This document shows, piece after piece, positions 9,435 through 17,180 of a DNA stretch of 64,000 nt. The notes under the pieces were generated by a model that did not search any database, was not told the DNA's origin, and worked only from the letters and a program-made list of their open reading frames with translations. Where the stretch lies: assembly GCA_910586625.1 (NCBI GenBank), contig CAJUIZ010000001.1:310001-374000 (forward strand), read 5' to 3'. The stretch's first letter is position 1. Each line of letters starts with the position of its first letter. The stretch is from an uncultured Christensenellaceae bacterium. Lineage in GTDB: Bacteria; Bacillota; Clostridia; Christensenellales; CAG-314. The translations under genes were made by a program, and so were the position numbers.

Positions 9435-9529
9435 TTAGCCATACAGTGCTCGAACCTGCAAGGTTTTGGCGGATAGACTGCGTGAGATACGCGCTTTCGG
9501 AGTTCAGAGTTCGAAACCTGTATGGCTAA
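9435..9529. repeat. Perfect 12-bp inverted repeat enclosing a structured 71-nt insert
   Basis: TTAGCCATACAG at 9435-9446 is exactly complementary to CTGTATGGCTAA at 9518-9529. Inside, TCGAAC pairs with GTTCGA next to the outer stem, AACCT-GCA-AGGTT forms a small hairpin, and GCGT/ACGC forms another. This looks like a branched RNA or a large DNA dyad. It is not a tRNA I can fold, nor a known riboswitch. It lies between the rpmH and deoD promoters. The rest of 9241-9434 holds nothing recognised. Confidence 0.6.
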
Positions 9530-9593
9530 GCAACGGCGCGCCGATACGGATACAAACGCAAAATAATACGCCGATTTTTATCCTTATTCCATA

Positions 9594-9622
9594 TTGACAA
9601 GACGGCTTGCAGATTTTATAAT
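9594..9622 (+). promoter_or_regulatory. Consensus sigma-A promoter of deoD
   Basis: TTGACA (9594-9599), 17-bp spacer, TATAAT (9617-9622): a perfect match. The ATG is 35 bp downstream. Confidence 0.9.
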
Positions 9623-9656
9623 GTATATAGATTATAAACGAAGGAGATTACACACT

Positions 9657-10361
9657 ATGTCTATTCCTACACCGCACATTTCCGCAAAAAAAGGCGATTT
9701 CGCCAAAACCGTTCTTATGCCGGGCGATCCGCTCCGCGCAAAGTATATTGCCGAACATTATCTCGAAAACCCCGTGCTTGTCAACAACGTCCGCGGCGTT
9801 CAAGGCTACACAGGCACTTACAAGGGCAAGCGCGTATCCGTTATGGCAAGCGGTATGGGTATTCCTTCCATCGGAATTTACAGCCACGAGCTTTACAATT
9901 TTTACGACGTGGACAACATCATACGCATAGGCTCGGCAGGCGCAATGCAGCCGCACGTTAAGCTGAGAAGCCTTGTGTTCGGACAGGGCGCGTGCACCAA
10001 CAGCAATTTCGCTCATCAATTCGGAATGCCCGGTACAATCGCTCCGATAGCAAGCTACGAATTGTTGGAAAAAGCGGTTGAAACCGCCAAACAAAAAGGT
10101 ATAGATTACAACGTGGGAAATATCTTGTCGTCCGACACCTTTTACGACGACGGCGCGGGAAGCGCGGTGTGGAAAAAGATGGGCGTGTTAGCGGTGGAAA
10201 TGGAATCGGCTGCGCTTTATCTCAACGCTGCGCGCGCAGGCAAAAAAGCTCTGTGCATATGCACGATATCCGACCATTTGCTGACAGGCGAAGCCTTGGA
10301 CGCGGAACAGCGTCAAAACTCCTTCCACGAAATGATGGAGCTTGCTCTCGAAATCGCGTAA
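9657..10361 (+). CDS. deoD: Purine nucleoside phosphorylase, DeoD type
   Basis: Reversible phosphorolysis of purine (deoxy)nucleosides in salvage. The 234-aa protein begins MSIPTPHISAKKGDFAKT; then VLMPGDPLRAKYIAE carries the phosphate-binding GDP-R motif. IIRIGSAGAMQ and VEMESAALY (nucleoside-binding Glu) follow, and SDHLLTGE carries the catalytic Asp of the hexameric class. The frame is open further upstream through the promoter, but the ATG at 9657 with AAGGAG is clearly the start. It is a single-gene unit with its own promoter and terminator. Confidence 0.96.
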   Translation: MSIPTPHISAKKGDFAKTVLMPGDPLRAKYIAEHYLENPVLVNNVRGVQGYTGTYKGKRVSVMASGMGIPSIGIYSHELYNFYDVDNIIRIGSAGAMQPHVKLRSLVFGQGACTNSNFAHQFGMPGTIAPIASYELLEKAVETAKQKGIDYNVGNILSSDTFYDDGAGSAVWKKMGVLAVEMESAALYLNAARAGKKALCICTISDHLLTGEALDAEQRQNSFHEMMELALEIA

Positions 10362-10400
10362 TCCATTGCTTTGGTTAAAAACGGATTTCAATCCAAAACA

Positions 10401-10430
10401 AAATCTCGGCATTGCTTTGCCGAGATTTTT
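10401..10430 (+). terminator. Intrinsic terminator of deoD
   Basis: Eleven-bp stem AAATCTCGGCA / TGCCGAGATTT, 6-nt loop, followed by a T run. It lies 40 bp after the deoD stop. Confidence 0.9.
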
Positions 10431-10498
10431 ATTTGTCTTATTATTGATTTTTGTACAAGTAGCCAAGTTTAATTGCTTTAATTGTACATTTTTAATAT

Positions 10499-11311
10499 CT
10501 ATTTTAACTCTGCCGTCGCGCCTGCTTTTGTCAGCTTGTCGACCAGCAGCTGCGCTTCGTCTTTAAGTCTTCCCGTCGCTATCGTTACGGGTGTGCTTTC
10601 AACAAGCTGCTTTGCGCGTTCCAAATCGCATTCGGCTGCGCTTCTTATAATCTTGATAACAGCAATCTTGTTACTGCCGGGATTAACTAAAACTACGTCC
10701 GCAGTAAGTTTTTGCGATAGCGTTGGCTCATCCTTCCGCTCTTCGTTTTGCGTCGTATCGGGCGCGCTGTTTTCCGCAATTTCGGCAGCGTCCGCGCAGT
10801 CCTGCGCCGTCTGTTCGTTATCTTGCGCTTCGGCGGATTTCGGTTTGCGAAAAACAATAAACTTCTGCCAAACAAACTCCAATACAAAGTTAATAAGCAT
10901 ACAAGTGCCTTGCGCTATTACAAACGCCCAATCGCCTATATTTACAAGCGACTTTTCTACGGCGTCTATATACCATATTTGGAAAGGATAAAACGGAACG
11001 TAAAAGGCAAACGCCAAGAGCATTGCTATCGGCACATTGCTTGCCGACTTAAAGGTAAACTTGCGGTTAAAAGTAAAATTCCATAATATGGACAAAGCCA
11101 AGCCTACCGTATCGGCAATAAACGTGTCCAACGCCAAGTCGGTAATAAAGTGAACGGTAGCGCCTTGCGGAATACACTTTTCCAATATTACCAATTTCAG
11201 CACCAAAGCCGACACCATTTGTATAACGCCTGCGGATAAAGAGAATAACGTAAACTTTACCGCCTGCAATACTTCTTGTTTGTTTATTTTATTCTTTCTG
11301 TTTTCTTCCAT
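10499..11311 (-). CDS. GtrA-like membrane protein fused to a bL12 C-terminal-like domain
   Basis: The N-terminal part (about residues 15-155) has four hydrophobic segments and the WNFTFNRKFTF motif of GtrA-like proteins, which are linked to cell-surface polysaccharide or lipid-linked sugar handling. An acidic Ala/Glu-rich linker (about 157-203) leads to residues 204-270. That region aligns by eye with the C-terminal domain of ribosomal protein bL12: PGSNKIAVIKIIR matches the factor-binding GANKVAVIKAVR helix, ERAKQLVE matches KEAKDLVE, and the tail AGATAELK matches AGAEVEVK. The factor-contact Lys and Arg positions are kept. The domain should be cytoplasmic if the even number of membrane segments holds. 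Function unknown. The ribosome binding site is weak (AGAGAT). It is a single gene between deoD and gltX. Confidence 0.8.
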   Translation of the reverse strand: MEENRKNKINKQEVLQAVKFTLFSLSAGVIQMVSALVLKLVILEKCIPQGATVHFITDLALDTFIADTVGLALSILWNFTFNRKFTFKSASNVPIAMLLAFAFYVPFYPFQIWYIDAVEKSLVNIGDWAFVIAQGTCMLINFVLEFVWQKFIVFRKPKSAEAQDNEQTAQDCADAAEIAENSAPDTTQNEERKDEPTLSQKLTADVVLVNPGSNKIAVIKIIRSAAECDLERAKQLVESTPVTIATGRLKDEAQLLVDKLTKAGATAELK

Positions 11312-11510
11312 AATCTATCTCTGTACGGGCAAACCGTTATAAAGCATTTGCCTAACAATAAATAATTTGCTTTTTTACCGCGGCTGCGCGTTTGATAGCT
11401 CCGCGCCCGCTTCGTCTGCGTTTTACCGAATAATACCGCGAACGATCTTCTTGACCGAATTTATGAACGTAGGTTCATTGCAAGCCGATTATTCTGTCTA
11501 AACGCTTCTG

Positions 11511-12944
11511 TTAACCAAGCTGCTCAATTGCAAGGCCTATGCGTTCGAGCGTTTCGGCTTTGCCGATAATCTCCGCTATTTCGCTGGCTCCGCCGGGAGT
11601 AGCGGCAAGTCCCGTCAACGCTACGCGCGCAATCCACAGTACCGCGCCCTTTTTGCATTCCAACTCGGCGGACAATTCGACCAACGCGCCGAACAAGTTT
11701 TGATTGTTCCATTCCGCAACGTTTTCCAATTTGGTTTTTATTGCGGGCAGTATCTGTTTTGCAAGTTCCGCGTCGGCTTTCTGCTTTTGGTTTACGTACA
11801 ATTCGCTGTCGAAGGAGCCGTATTCCGTCAAAAAGCGCAGCTTTTCTTCCATTTCCGCAAAGGTTTCTATACGGCTTTGAATAAGCTTGCACACAAGTGC
11901 TTTATCGAATTGTTTAAGATAGCAGCCGTCAATCCAAGGCGTCGCGTATTCTGCAAAAGCTTCGGCGGACATTTCCTTTATGTACAGCGAGTTGAGCCAA
12001 GCAAGCTTCATCGGGTCGAAAATAGACGGGCTTTTGTTTATTCCCGATACGTCGAATTTCCGCTTCAATTCGTCGAAACTCATCTTTTCGCTGTCGTCCT
12101 TGGGCGACCAACCGAGCAGAGCTATGTAGTTTATTATGGCTTCTTTCAGGAAGCCTTTCTTTATAAGATCTTCGTAGCTTGCGTCGCCGTTGCGCTTGGA
12201 AAGCTTGTGCTGCGCGTCCTTCATAATGGGCGGCATATGAATGTAGGTGGGTCGCGCCCAACCGAACGCGTCGTACAGCAAATTGTATTTGGGCGTACTG
12301 GAAAGATACTCTATACCGCGCATAACGCAGTTAATACCCATCAGGTGGTCGTCTATAACGTTTGCAAAGTTATACGTCGGCATACCGTCGGACTTTATCA
12401 GGATTTGGTCTTCCAACTCGCTGTTTTCGATAGTTATGTCTCCGTACACAACGTCGTGGTAAGTGGTGCTGCCGACTGTCGGCATATTTTGACGGATAAC
12501 GTACTTTTCGCCCTGAGCTATGCGGCGTTCCGCTTCTTCTTTCGGAATACTCATACAATGCTTATCGTACCTGCGCGCGCCGTTAACGTCGGGCAATGCC
12601 GCCAAGCGTTCTTCGGTACAGAAGCAGTAGTAGGCGTGTCCGCTTTCCACCAACTTTTTAGCGTAGTACAGATATTCGTTTTTACGTTGGCTTTGTATAT
12701 ACGGACCGTAATCTCCGCCTACGTCCGGACCTTCGTCGTACTCGATACCCGTTTCGTGCAGCGTGCGGTAAATAAGCTCAACCGCGCCGTCTACGTATCT
12801 TCCTTGGTCGGTGTCTTCTATACGCAGAATAAACTTGCCGTCCGTTTTCTTGGCGTACAAGTAGGAATATAACGCGGTTCTAAGACCGCCGATATGCAAA
12901 TACCCCGTAGGACTCGGGGCAAATCTCGTCCTTAGCTGTGACAT
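11511..12944 (-). CDS. gltX: Glutamyl-tRNA synthetase
   Basis: Class I aminoacyl-tRNA synthetase charging tRNA-Glu (and possibly tRNA-Gln, if this organism uses the amidotransferase route). The N-terminus TRFAPSPTGYLHIGGLRTAL holds the HIGH motif at about residue 17, and KLSKRNGD near residue 240 is the KMSKS motif. The C-terminal helical anticodon-binding domain is complete. Length 477 aa is normal. The start has an AAGGAGAA site. Confidence 0.96.
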   Translation of the reverse strand: MSQLRTRFAPSPTGYLHIGGLRTALYSYLYAKKTDGKFILRIEDTDQGRYVDGAVELIYRTLHETGIEYDEGPDVGGDYGPYIQSQRKNEYLYYAKKLVESGHAYYCFCTEERLAALPDVNGARRYDKHCMSIPKEEAERRIAQGEKYVIRQNMPTVGSTTYHDVVYGDITIENSELEDQILIKSDGMPTYNFANVIDDHLMGINCVMRGIEYLSSTPKYNLLYDAFGWARPTYIHMPPIMKDAQHKLSKRNGDASYEDLIKKGFLKEAIINYIALLGWSPKDDSEKMSFDELKRKFDVSGINKSPSIFDPMKLAWLNSLYIKEMSAEAFAEYATPWIDGCYLKQFDKALVCKLIQSRIETFAEMEEKLRFLTEYGSFDSELYVNQKQKADAELAKQILPAIKTKLENVAEWNNQNLFGALVELSAELECKKGAVLWIARVALTGLAATPGGASEIAEIIGKAETLERIGLAIEQLG

Positions 12945-12961
12945 TTCCTTCTCCTTGTGTA

Positions 12962-13666
12962 TTAGAGTTTGGAGTATCGAAGGGCGAAGCCGTCCATCAA
13001 TCCTTCCTTAAAAAAGCTGAAATATGCGCCTTCCGTATTGAACACAATGTGTTCGAGCAAGGCTATATTAAGCGGCGCCAACGCAAAAAACAGTTTTTCC
13101 GTAAATTTGATGTCTTGTTCGCTGGGTTTTACGCCGCCCTGTACGTGACAGTGATACATTATTATTCCGCTTGCGTTCAAGCGCATTGCGGTAGCAATCA
13201 TTTTCTTTACGTCTACGTATACGTCGGTAATGCTTCCCGAATCGTAGTCTTCGCTGTACAAAAAGTTCGTACCCGAGTCCACGTACACAATGACGATACG
13301 TTCAACGTAGCTTTCGGCAATAAGCACGCGCGCGTATTGCATTATGGAAGATACTCCGCCGAGATTCTTCCTTTTGCTGCCGTCCTTCTTGTACCTGCGC
13401 CACACTTCCTTTAACATAGCTAAATTGCACGCGGTTACTTCCGATACGCCGTCAACAAGCATCAATTGCTCGGGCGCGGCGTTAAGCACGTTTACCAATC
13501 CGCCGAATTTATCTAACAGATTGTGCGCAATCTTGTTGGTATCTTTACGCGGAATATACTGAAAAAGCAACAGCTCCAATATTTCGTGGTCGGCAAACCC
13601 GTCGAGCCCTTCCTTCATCATTCGTTCGCGCAGTCTTTGTCTGTGTCCCTTGTTGACTTCGGCCAT
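12962..13666 (-). CDS. RadC/YeeS-family JAMM-domain protein
   Basis: RadC family: an N-terminal helix-hairpin-helix part (HEILELLLFQYIPRKDTNKIAH and LVDGVSEVTACNLAML) followed by a JAMM-like domain. The metal-ligand pattern is YHCHVQGGVKPSEQD. HxH and the downstream S...D are kept, but the usual HNHPSG is changed to HCHVQG. The role of RadC proteins is uncertain in general. The frame opens earlier, but the ATG at 13666 gives MAEVNKGHRQRLRERM, the family start; length is then 234 aa. It lies 17 bp upstream of gltX on the same strand. Confidence 0.85.
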   Translation of the reverse strand: MAEVNKGHRQRLRERMMKEGLDGFADHEILELLLFQYIPRKDTNKIAHNLLDKFGGLVNVLNAAPEQLMLVDGVSEVTACNLAMLKEVWRRYKKDGSKRKNLGGVSSIMQYARVLIAESYVERIVIVYVDSGTNFLYSEDYDSGSITDVYVDVKKMIATAMRLNASGIIMYHCHVQGGVKPSEQDIKFTEKLFFALAPLNIALLEHIVFNTEGAYFSFFKEGLMDGFALRYSKL

Positions 13667-13764
13667 AAAAACCTTTTTGTATTTTTTAGTACAAATATAA
13701 TAGCACAATATACAAAATTTGTGTATACTATTACGTATAAAAAGTTAAATTATAGGGGTTTATT

Positions 13765-15102
13765 ATGAAAGATATTAACACCGTACTAAACGAGCAATTC
13801 GACGACCTTGTAGCCACGCTGCAAAAGGTTATTACGTTTAACACCGAAAAGGGCGAAGAAGCCGTCGGCGCGCCCTTCGGCAAACAGGTTCGCGCCTGCC
13901 TTGACTACGTGCTTAACACTGCGCAAAGCTGGGGGCTTAGCACGTTTAACGACGACGGCTACGCCGGACACGTAGACTTTGCTGGAACAGGCAAGGAAAT
14001 AGTGGGCGTATTGGGGCATCTTGACGTAGTGCCTGCCAACCCTGCGGAGTGGAAGTATCCCCCGTACGCCGCGGAAATACACGACGGCAAACTGTTCGGC
14101 CGCGGAACAATGGACGACAAGGGTCCGATGATTGCGTGTCTGTTCGCCGTAAAATTTCTCAAAGACGCTGGCTTTAAGCCGAGCAAAACGATACGGCTTA
14201 TATTCGGCTGCGACGAAGAAACGGATATGGGCTGCGTACGTCACTATTTCCAAACTATGCCCTACCCCGATATAGCTTTTTCGCCGGACGGCGACTTCCC
14301 CGTTATCAACCGCGAAAAAGGTATTTACCACTTCGACATTACTCTCGGCAAGCTGCCCGCGGGCGTAACGCTTACCGCAGGCGACCGCGCCAACGTCGTT
14401 CCGTCCAAGTGCGTGGCGACCCTGCCCGCTTCGGCGGTTATCGACGCCGACGGTTACGCCAACGTAACAGTAACGCGCGGCGAACAAACGGTCGTAACCG
14501 CGGTCGGCAAGGCGGCGCACGCAAGCACTCCCGAAGAAGGTATCAACGCCACCCACGCAGTACTGAAACTTTTGGCAAATGCCTACCCCGACAACAAGTC
14601 CGTATGCTTCCTTGCGGATAACCTGTGCGACAGCACGGGGACGGACTTCGGCATAAATCTACGCGACGAACAAAGCGGCAGCCTTACCTGCAATATCGGA
14701 GTACTGCGCACCTTGGAAGACGGCACGCTCAACGCCACAGTGGATATCCGCTTCCCCGTTTCCTACAACTGCGACTTTATGTACGACTTGCTTCGCAGCA
14801 AAACTCCCGCCGAGTTCCAAGTAAAGCCCTGGCACGTCAGCGACCCGTTGTACGTCCCTGCCGAGTCCGAATTGGTAACCACCCTTATGGACGTGTACAA
14901 CAACGCAATGAATACCAAGCTCGAGCCCATAGCCATCGGCGGCGGCACGTACAGCAGATGCCTGTCTAACTGCGTCGCCTTCGGTCCGCTGTTCCCCGGC
15001 GAAGAACAGACGATTCACATGCCAAACGAATGCGTTGACCTTGACAATTTGAAGCTGATGACGGCAATATATATGGACGCGCTGTACAGACTTGCCAAAT
15101 AG
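13765..15102 (+). CDS. M20-family dipeptidase (PepV/Sapep-like)
   Basis: Metallo-dipeptidase of the M20 family, cytoplasmic peptide degradation. GHLDVVPA (metal His and Asp), GRGTMDDKGP (bridging Asp) and DEETDMGC (catalytic Glu pair) are all present. Residues near 175 (SPDGDFP) match the PepV pattern. Length 445 aa fits the 440-470 range. It is divergent from the radC-like gene and is followed by a strong terminator. Confidence 0.9.
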   Translation: MKDINTVLNEQFDDLVATLQKVITFNTEKGEEAVGAPFGKQVRACLDYVLNTAQSWGLSTFNDDGYAGHVDFAGTGKEIVGVLGHLDVVPANPAEWKYPPYAAEIHDGKLFGRGTMDDKGPMIACLFAVKFLKDAGFKPSKTIRLIFGCDEETDMGCVRHYFQTMPYPDIAFSPDGDFPVINREKGIYHFDITLGKLPAGVTLTAGDRANVVPSKCVATLPASAVIDADGYANVTVTRGEQTVVTAVGKAAHASTPEEGINATHAVLKLLANAYPDNKSVCFLADNLCDSTGTDFGINLRDEQSGSLTCNIGVLRTLEDGTLNATVDIRFPVSYNCDFMYDLLRSKTPAEFQVKPWHVSDPLYVPAESELVTTLMDVYNNAMNTKLEPIAIGGGTYSRCLSNCVAFGPLFPGEEQTIHMPNECVDLDNLKLMTAIYMDALYRLAK

Positions 15103-15148
15103 TTTCCGCGCAACTTACGCGTTTTAACAGAATAACTTGTACACAAAT

Positions 15149-15177
15149 CCTGCCGTTTGCGCAAACGGCAGGGTTTT
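15149..15177 (+). terminator. Terminator: perfect 24-bp palindrome
   Basis: 15149-15172 is a perfect palindrome (CCTGCCGTTTGC and its complement) followed by GTTTT. It separates the convergent dipeptidase and the Cys-motif gene, and may serve both. Confidence 0.8.
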
Positions 15178-15178
15178 G

Positions 15179-15457
15179 CTATTCCGCGTCCCGCAAATAG
15201 TTGCGTATTTCTTCCAATGTTGCAAACGCCCTATCCATTGCCATTTCCATTCTGTAATCGTGGTTTAGCTTTTGCAGTTCTTCGCTTTGCCACAAGTCGC
15301 AGCCCGCGTTTGTGCGAACAAGTCTTTTGGATAAATTGGCGTTTACGTTGCCGTTGGCACAAAACCCTTTATGCGTAGGACTGAATCTAAATCCCGCAGA
15401 TATCACGTAATAGCGTTGAAAATATTTGCAGTTGGTACAAACTTTATTTTCTTTCAT
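15179..15457 (-). CDS. Small protein with a CxxC...C...C zinc-type pattern, function unknown
   Basis: 92 aa from the ATG at 15457. Cysteines appear as CTNCKYFQRYY, then GFCANG and GCDLW, a four-Cys arrangement suggesting a zinc site. Small proteins with CKYF and CDxW are found in Clostridia, but I cannot name a function. The C-terminal half is helical and charged. The ribosome binding site is G-rich (GGGGGTG). It is divergent from the XRE regulator at 15540, with which it shares a promoter region holding two dyads. Confidence 0.65.
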   Translation of the reverse strand: MKENKVCTNCKYFQRYYVISAGFRFSPTHKGFCANGNVNANLSKRLVRTNAGCDLWQSEELQKLNHDYRMEMAMDRAFATLEEIRNYLRDAE

Positions 15458-15483
15458 CACACACCCCCACATTAATTATAATA

Positions 15484-15501
15484 TTCTACAAATATGCAGA
15501 A
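15484..15501. promoter_or_regulatory. Operator-like dyad 1 (XRE regulator intergenic region)
   Basis: TTCTACA-AATA-TGCAGAA (one mismatch). Its centre is 28 bp from the centre of dyad 2, which has the same CTACA half-site. Confidence 0.5.
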
Positions 15502-15513
15502 GTCAAGCATTTT

Positions 15514-15527
15514 CTACATTTTTGTAG
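15514..15527. promoter_or_regulatory. Operator-like dyad 2 (XRE regulator intergenic region)
   Basis: CTACA-TTTT-TGTAG, a perfect dyad ending 12 bp before the regulator ATG. Probably bound by the regulator itself. Confidence 0.5.
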
Positions 15528-15539
15528 TAATATGAGTGC

Positions 15540-15746
15540 ATGAAAAATTACGGAAGCATATTAAAAGAAATACGATTATCCCAAAACAAGACTTTGATAG
15601 AAGTAGAGCAAGCAACGGGAATAAGCAACGCTAACCTAAGCCGTTGGGAAAGCGGCAAGGTAGTTCCGAGTATTGCGTTTTGCGAACAGCTCGCCGACTA
15701 CTACGGAATAACTCTCGATGAATTGGTTGGACGGAACATAAAATAA
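15540..15746 (+). CDS. XRE-family transcriptional regulator (single HTH)
   Basis: 68-aa protein made of one Cro/C1-type helix-turn-helix: ILKEIRLSQNKTLIEVEQAT then ISNANLSRWESGKVVPS, followed by the helix YYGITLDELVG. It has no other domain. There is no clear ribosome binding site in front of the ATG, and dyads with a CTACA half-site sit directly upstream, which suggests autoregulation and control of the divergent Cys-motif gene. A terminator follows at 15747. Confidence 0.88.
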   Translation: MKNYGSILKEIRLSQNKTLIEVEQATGISNANLSRWESGKVVPSIAFCEQLADYYGITLDELVGRNIK

Positions 15747-15785
15747 AACGCGTAGCGATAACCGCTGCGCGTTTCTATTTTTTTC
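15747..15785. terminator. Bidirectional terminator between regulator and mscL
   Basis: Stem AACGCG-AGCG with CGCT-CGCGTT, small bulges, then a T-rich tail on the plus strand; TTTTATTTT on the minus strand can serve mscL. Confidence 0.75.
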
Positions 15786-15793
15786 CGTTTTTA

Positions 15794-16393
15794 TTATTTG
15801 CTTTGCTGAGCTTTTAGCAGGTCCGCTATTTCCGCAAGCAGTTGGGTTTCCGTTTTGGGAGCGTTCTTGGCGGCTTCTTCGTCGGCTATGCGCTTTTCTT
15901 CGGCAAGCTGCGCTTGCTTTTCTTGGGCTATGGCAAGTATTTCTTTGGACGATTTACCTTCCTTGCGGTAAGCGAGTACTTCTTCCTTGGTCAAGGGGTC
16001 GTACTTTTTAGCGCCGTTTTTCAAGCCTTCGTTTGCGGTGTTGATAGCTTTTACTATGCAGAACAGTACAAACGCTATAAGTATGAAGTTAATAATGGCG
16101 TTGATAAACGCGCCCCAGTCGATATATATAGACTGCGTAAGGTCCAATACCTGCTGGGTTTGACCTTCCACAACCGAATCGACGTACACGGGTTTTAACA
16201 CGGTGTAAACTTCGCTAAGCGAATCTTTGCCGAGTATCAGTGCCAACAGCCAGTTAATAATCGGTTTAAGAATGTTGTTGCTTAACGCGTTGACTATTGC
16301 GGTAAACGCTCCGCCGACGATAACGCCGACAGCCATATCCAGCACGTTTCCGCGGGTGATGAATTTCTTAAATTCTCCGAAGAATTTTTTCAT
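15794..16393 (-). CDS. mscL: Large-conductance mechanosensitive channel MscL
   Basis: Osmotic-shock release channel of the cytoplasmic membrane. The N-terminus FKKFITRGNVLDMAVGVIVG is the S1 helix plus TM1, and NAIINFILIAFVLFCIVKA is TM2. The periplasmic loop is longer than in E. coli. The cytoplasmic tail is also long and charged (about residues 125-199, coiled-coil-like, rich in Glu, Lys and Ala), giving 199 aa against the usual 130-150. It is preceded by AAAGGAG. Confidence 0.93.
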   Translation of the reverse strand: MKKFFGEFKKFITRGNVLDMAVGVIVGGAFTAIVNALSNNILKPIINWLLALILGKDSLSEVYTVLKPVYVDSVVEGQTQQVLDLTQSIYIDWGAFINAIINFILIAFVLFCIVKAINTANEGLKNGAKKYDPLTKEEVLAYRKEGKSSKEILAIAQEKQAQLAEEKRIADEEAAKNAPKTETQLLAEIADLLKAQQSK

Positions 16394-16702
16394 ACGTTTA
16401 CTCCTTTAATATTATTGCAACAAGAAGTATATCCTATCCTTTTTCCGTTTGCAAGCGATTTGTCGGAATTATTCCGCAAAAGGCGGATATTGTTTTCGCG
16501 CCGCCGACTTATCCCGCACAAAACGAACCACAGCCCGTTTGACGGAACATATTCCGCGTGAACGCCCGTATCAACCAAGCAATCCGCATTTGTACTAAGC
16601 GGCAAAATCGTTCCAAACAAAGCTCCTGCGCCAAATAATCGCGTAGTAACATTGTGTACGAGCTGTTCCGCCGCAATACAAAAAGACGGATAAGCCGAAA
16701 TA
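16394..16702. other. Intergenic stretch, no gene recognised
   Basis: A 105-codon minus-strand frame here has no ribosome binding site and no family features, so it is not called. No repeats or promoters stand out. Confidence 0.5.
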
Positions 16703-16739
16703 AGCAAAAGAAAAAGGAACGTTATTTTTTACGTTCCTT
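16703..16739 (-). terminator. Terminator of tRNA-Pro
   Basis: On the minus strand AAGGAACGT, 8-nt loop, ACGTTCCTT and a T-rich tail, 30 bp downstream of the tRNA. Confidence 0.85.
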
Positions 16740-16769
16740 AGTTTGCGGCTGCTAAGCGAGCCTTCGTAG

Positions 16770-16845
16770 TGGTCGAAGTGACGGGATTCGAACCCATGGC
16801 CTCTTGGTCCCGAACCAAGCGCGCTACCAACTGCGCTACACCTCG
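16770..16845 (-). tRNA. tRNA-Pro (anticodon CGG)
   Basis: 76 nt including an encoded CCA. The acceptor stem pairs over 7 bp (one G-U), the D-arm has AGCGCAGTTGGTAGCGC, and the anticodon loop is TTCGGGA with CGG at 16810-16812. The T-arm carries GGTTCGAATCC. Confidence 0.96.
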
Positions 16846-17101
16846 AAATATTGATTGCTAAGCCTATTCTTTCGCGCCTGCAAACAAAACGGTTTGTATC
16901 GGCGCCGATTTCGACTGCTTTGATATTATACTAAATTTTGTTTAATATTGCAACAGTTTTCCGTCATATCTTCGCAATTTCCGTTTATTTGTTATTGCGG
17001 AATTTTATTGTTTGACCCTATGACGGCGCGGTCTTTTAATTGTTTACACGTAAAATTTACTCAAAGTTAATCTTTTTATGCTAAGTTTGCAGTAGGTTTG
17101 C

Positions 17102-17130
17102 TTGCGAAAAAATGAAAAAAACTGTATAAT
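17102..17130 (+). promoter_or_regulatory. Sigma-A promoter of the SDR-EFR1 pair
   Basis: TTGCGA (17102-17107), 17-bp spacer, TATAAT (17125-17130), 50 bp before the ATG. Confidence 0.7.
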
Positions 17131-17180
17131 AAATCTGTATAGGCATTTTTTCGCATACTAATATTACGGAGAATAAACCA

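Noticed and set aside
9435..9529. Possible tRNA (Leu- or Sec-like) in the inverted-repeat element
   Set aside because: The acceptor-like stem pairs but no proper D, anticodon and T arms form on either strand.
11700..12872. 390-codon plus-strand frame opposite gltX
   Set aside because: Antisense shadow of gltX.
16390..16707. 105-codon minus-strand frame next to tRNA-Pro
   Set aside because: No ribosome binding site, no domain features.
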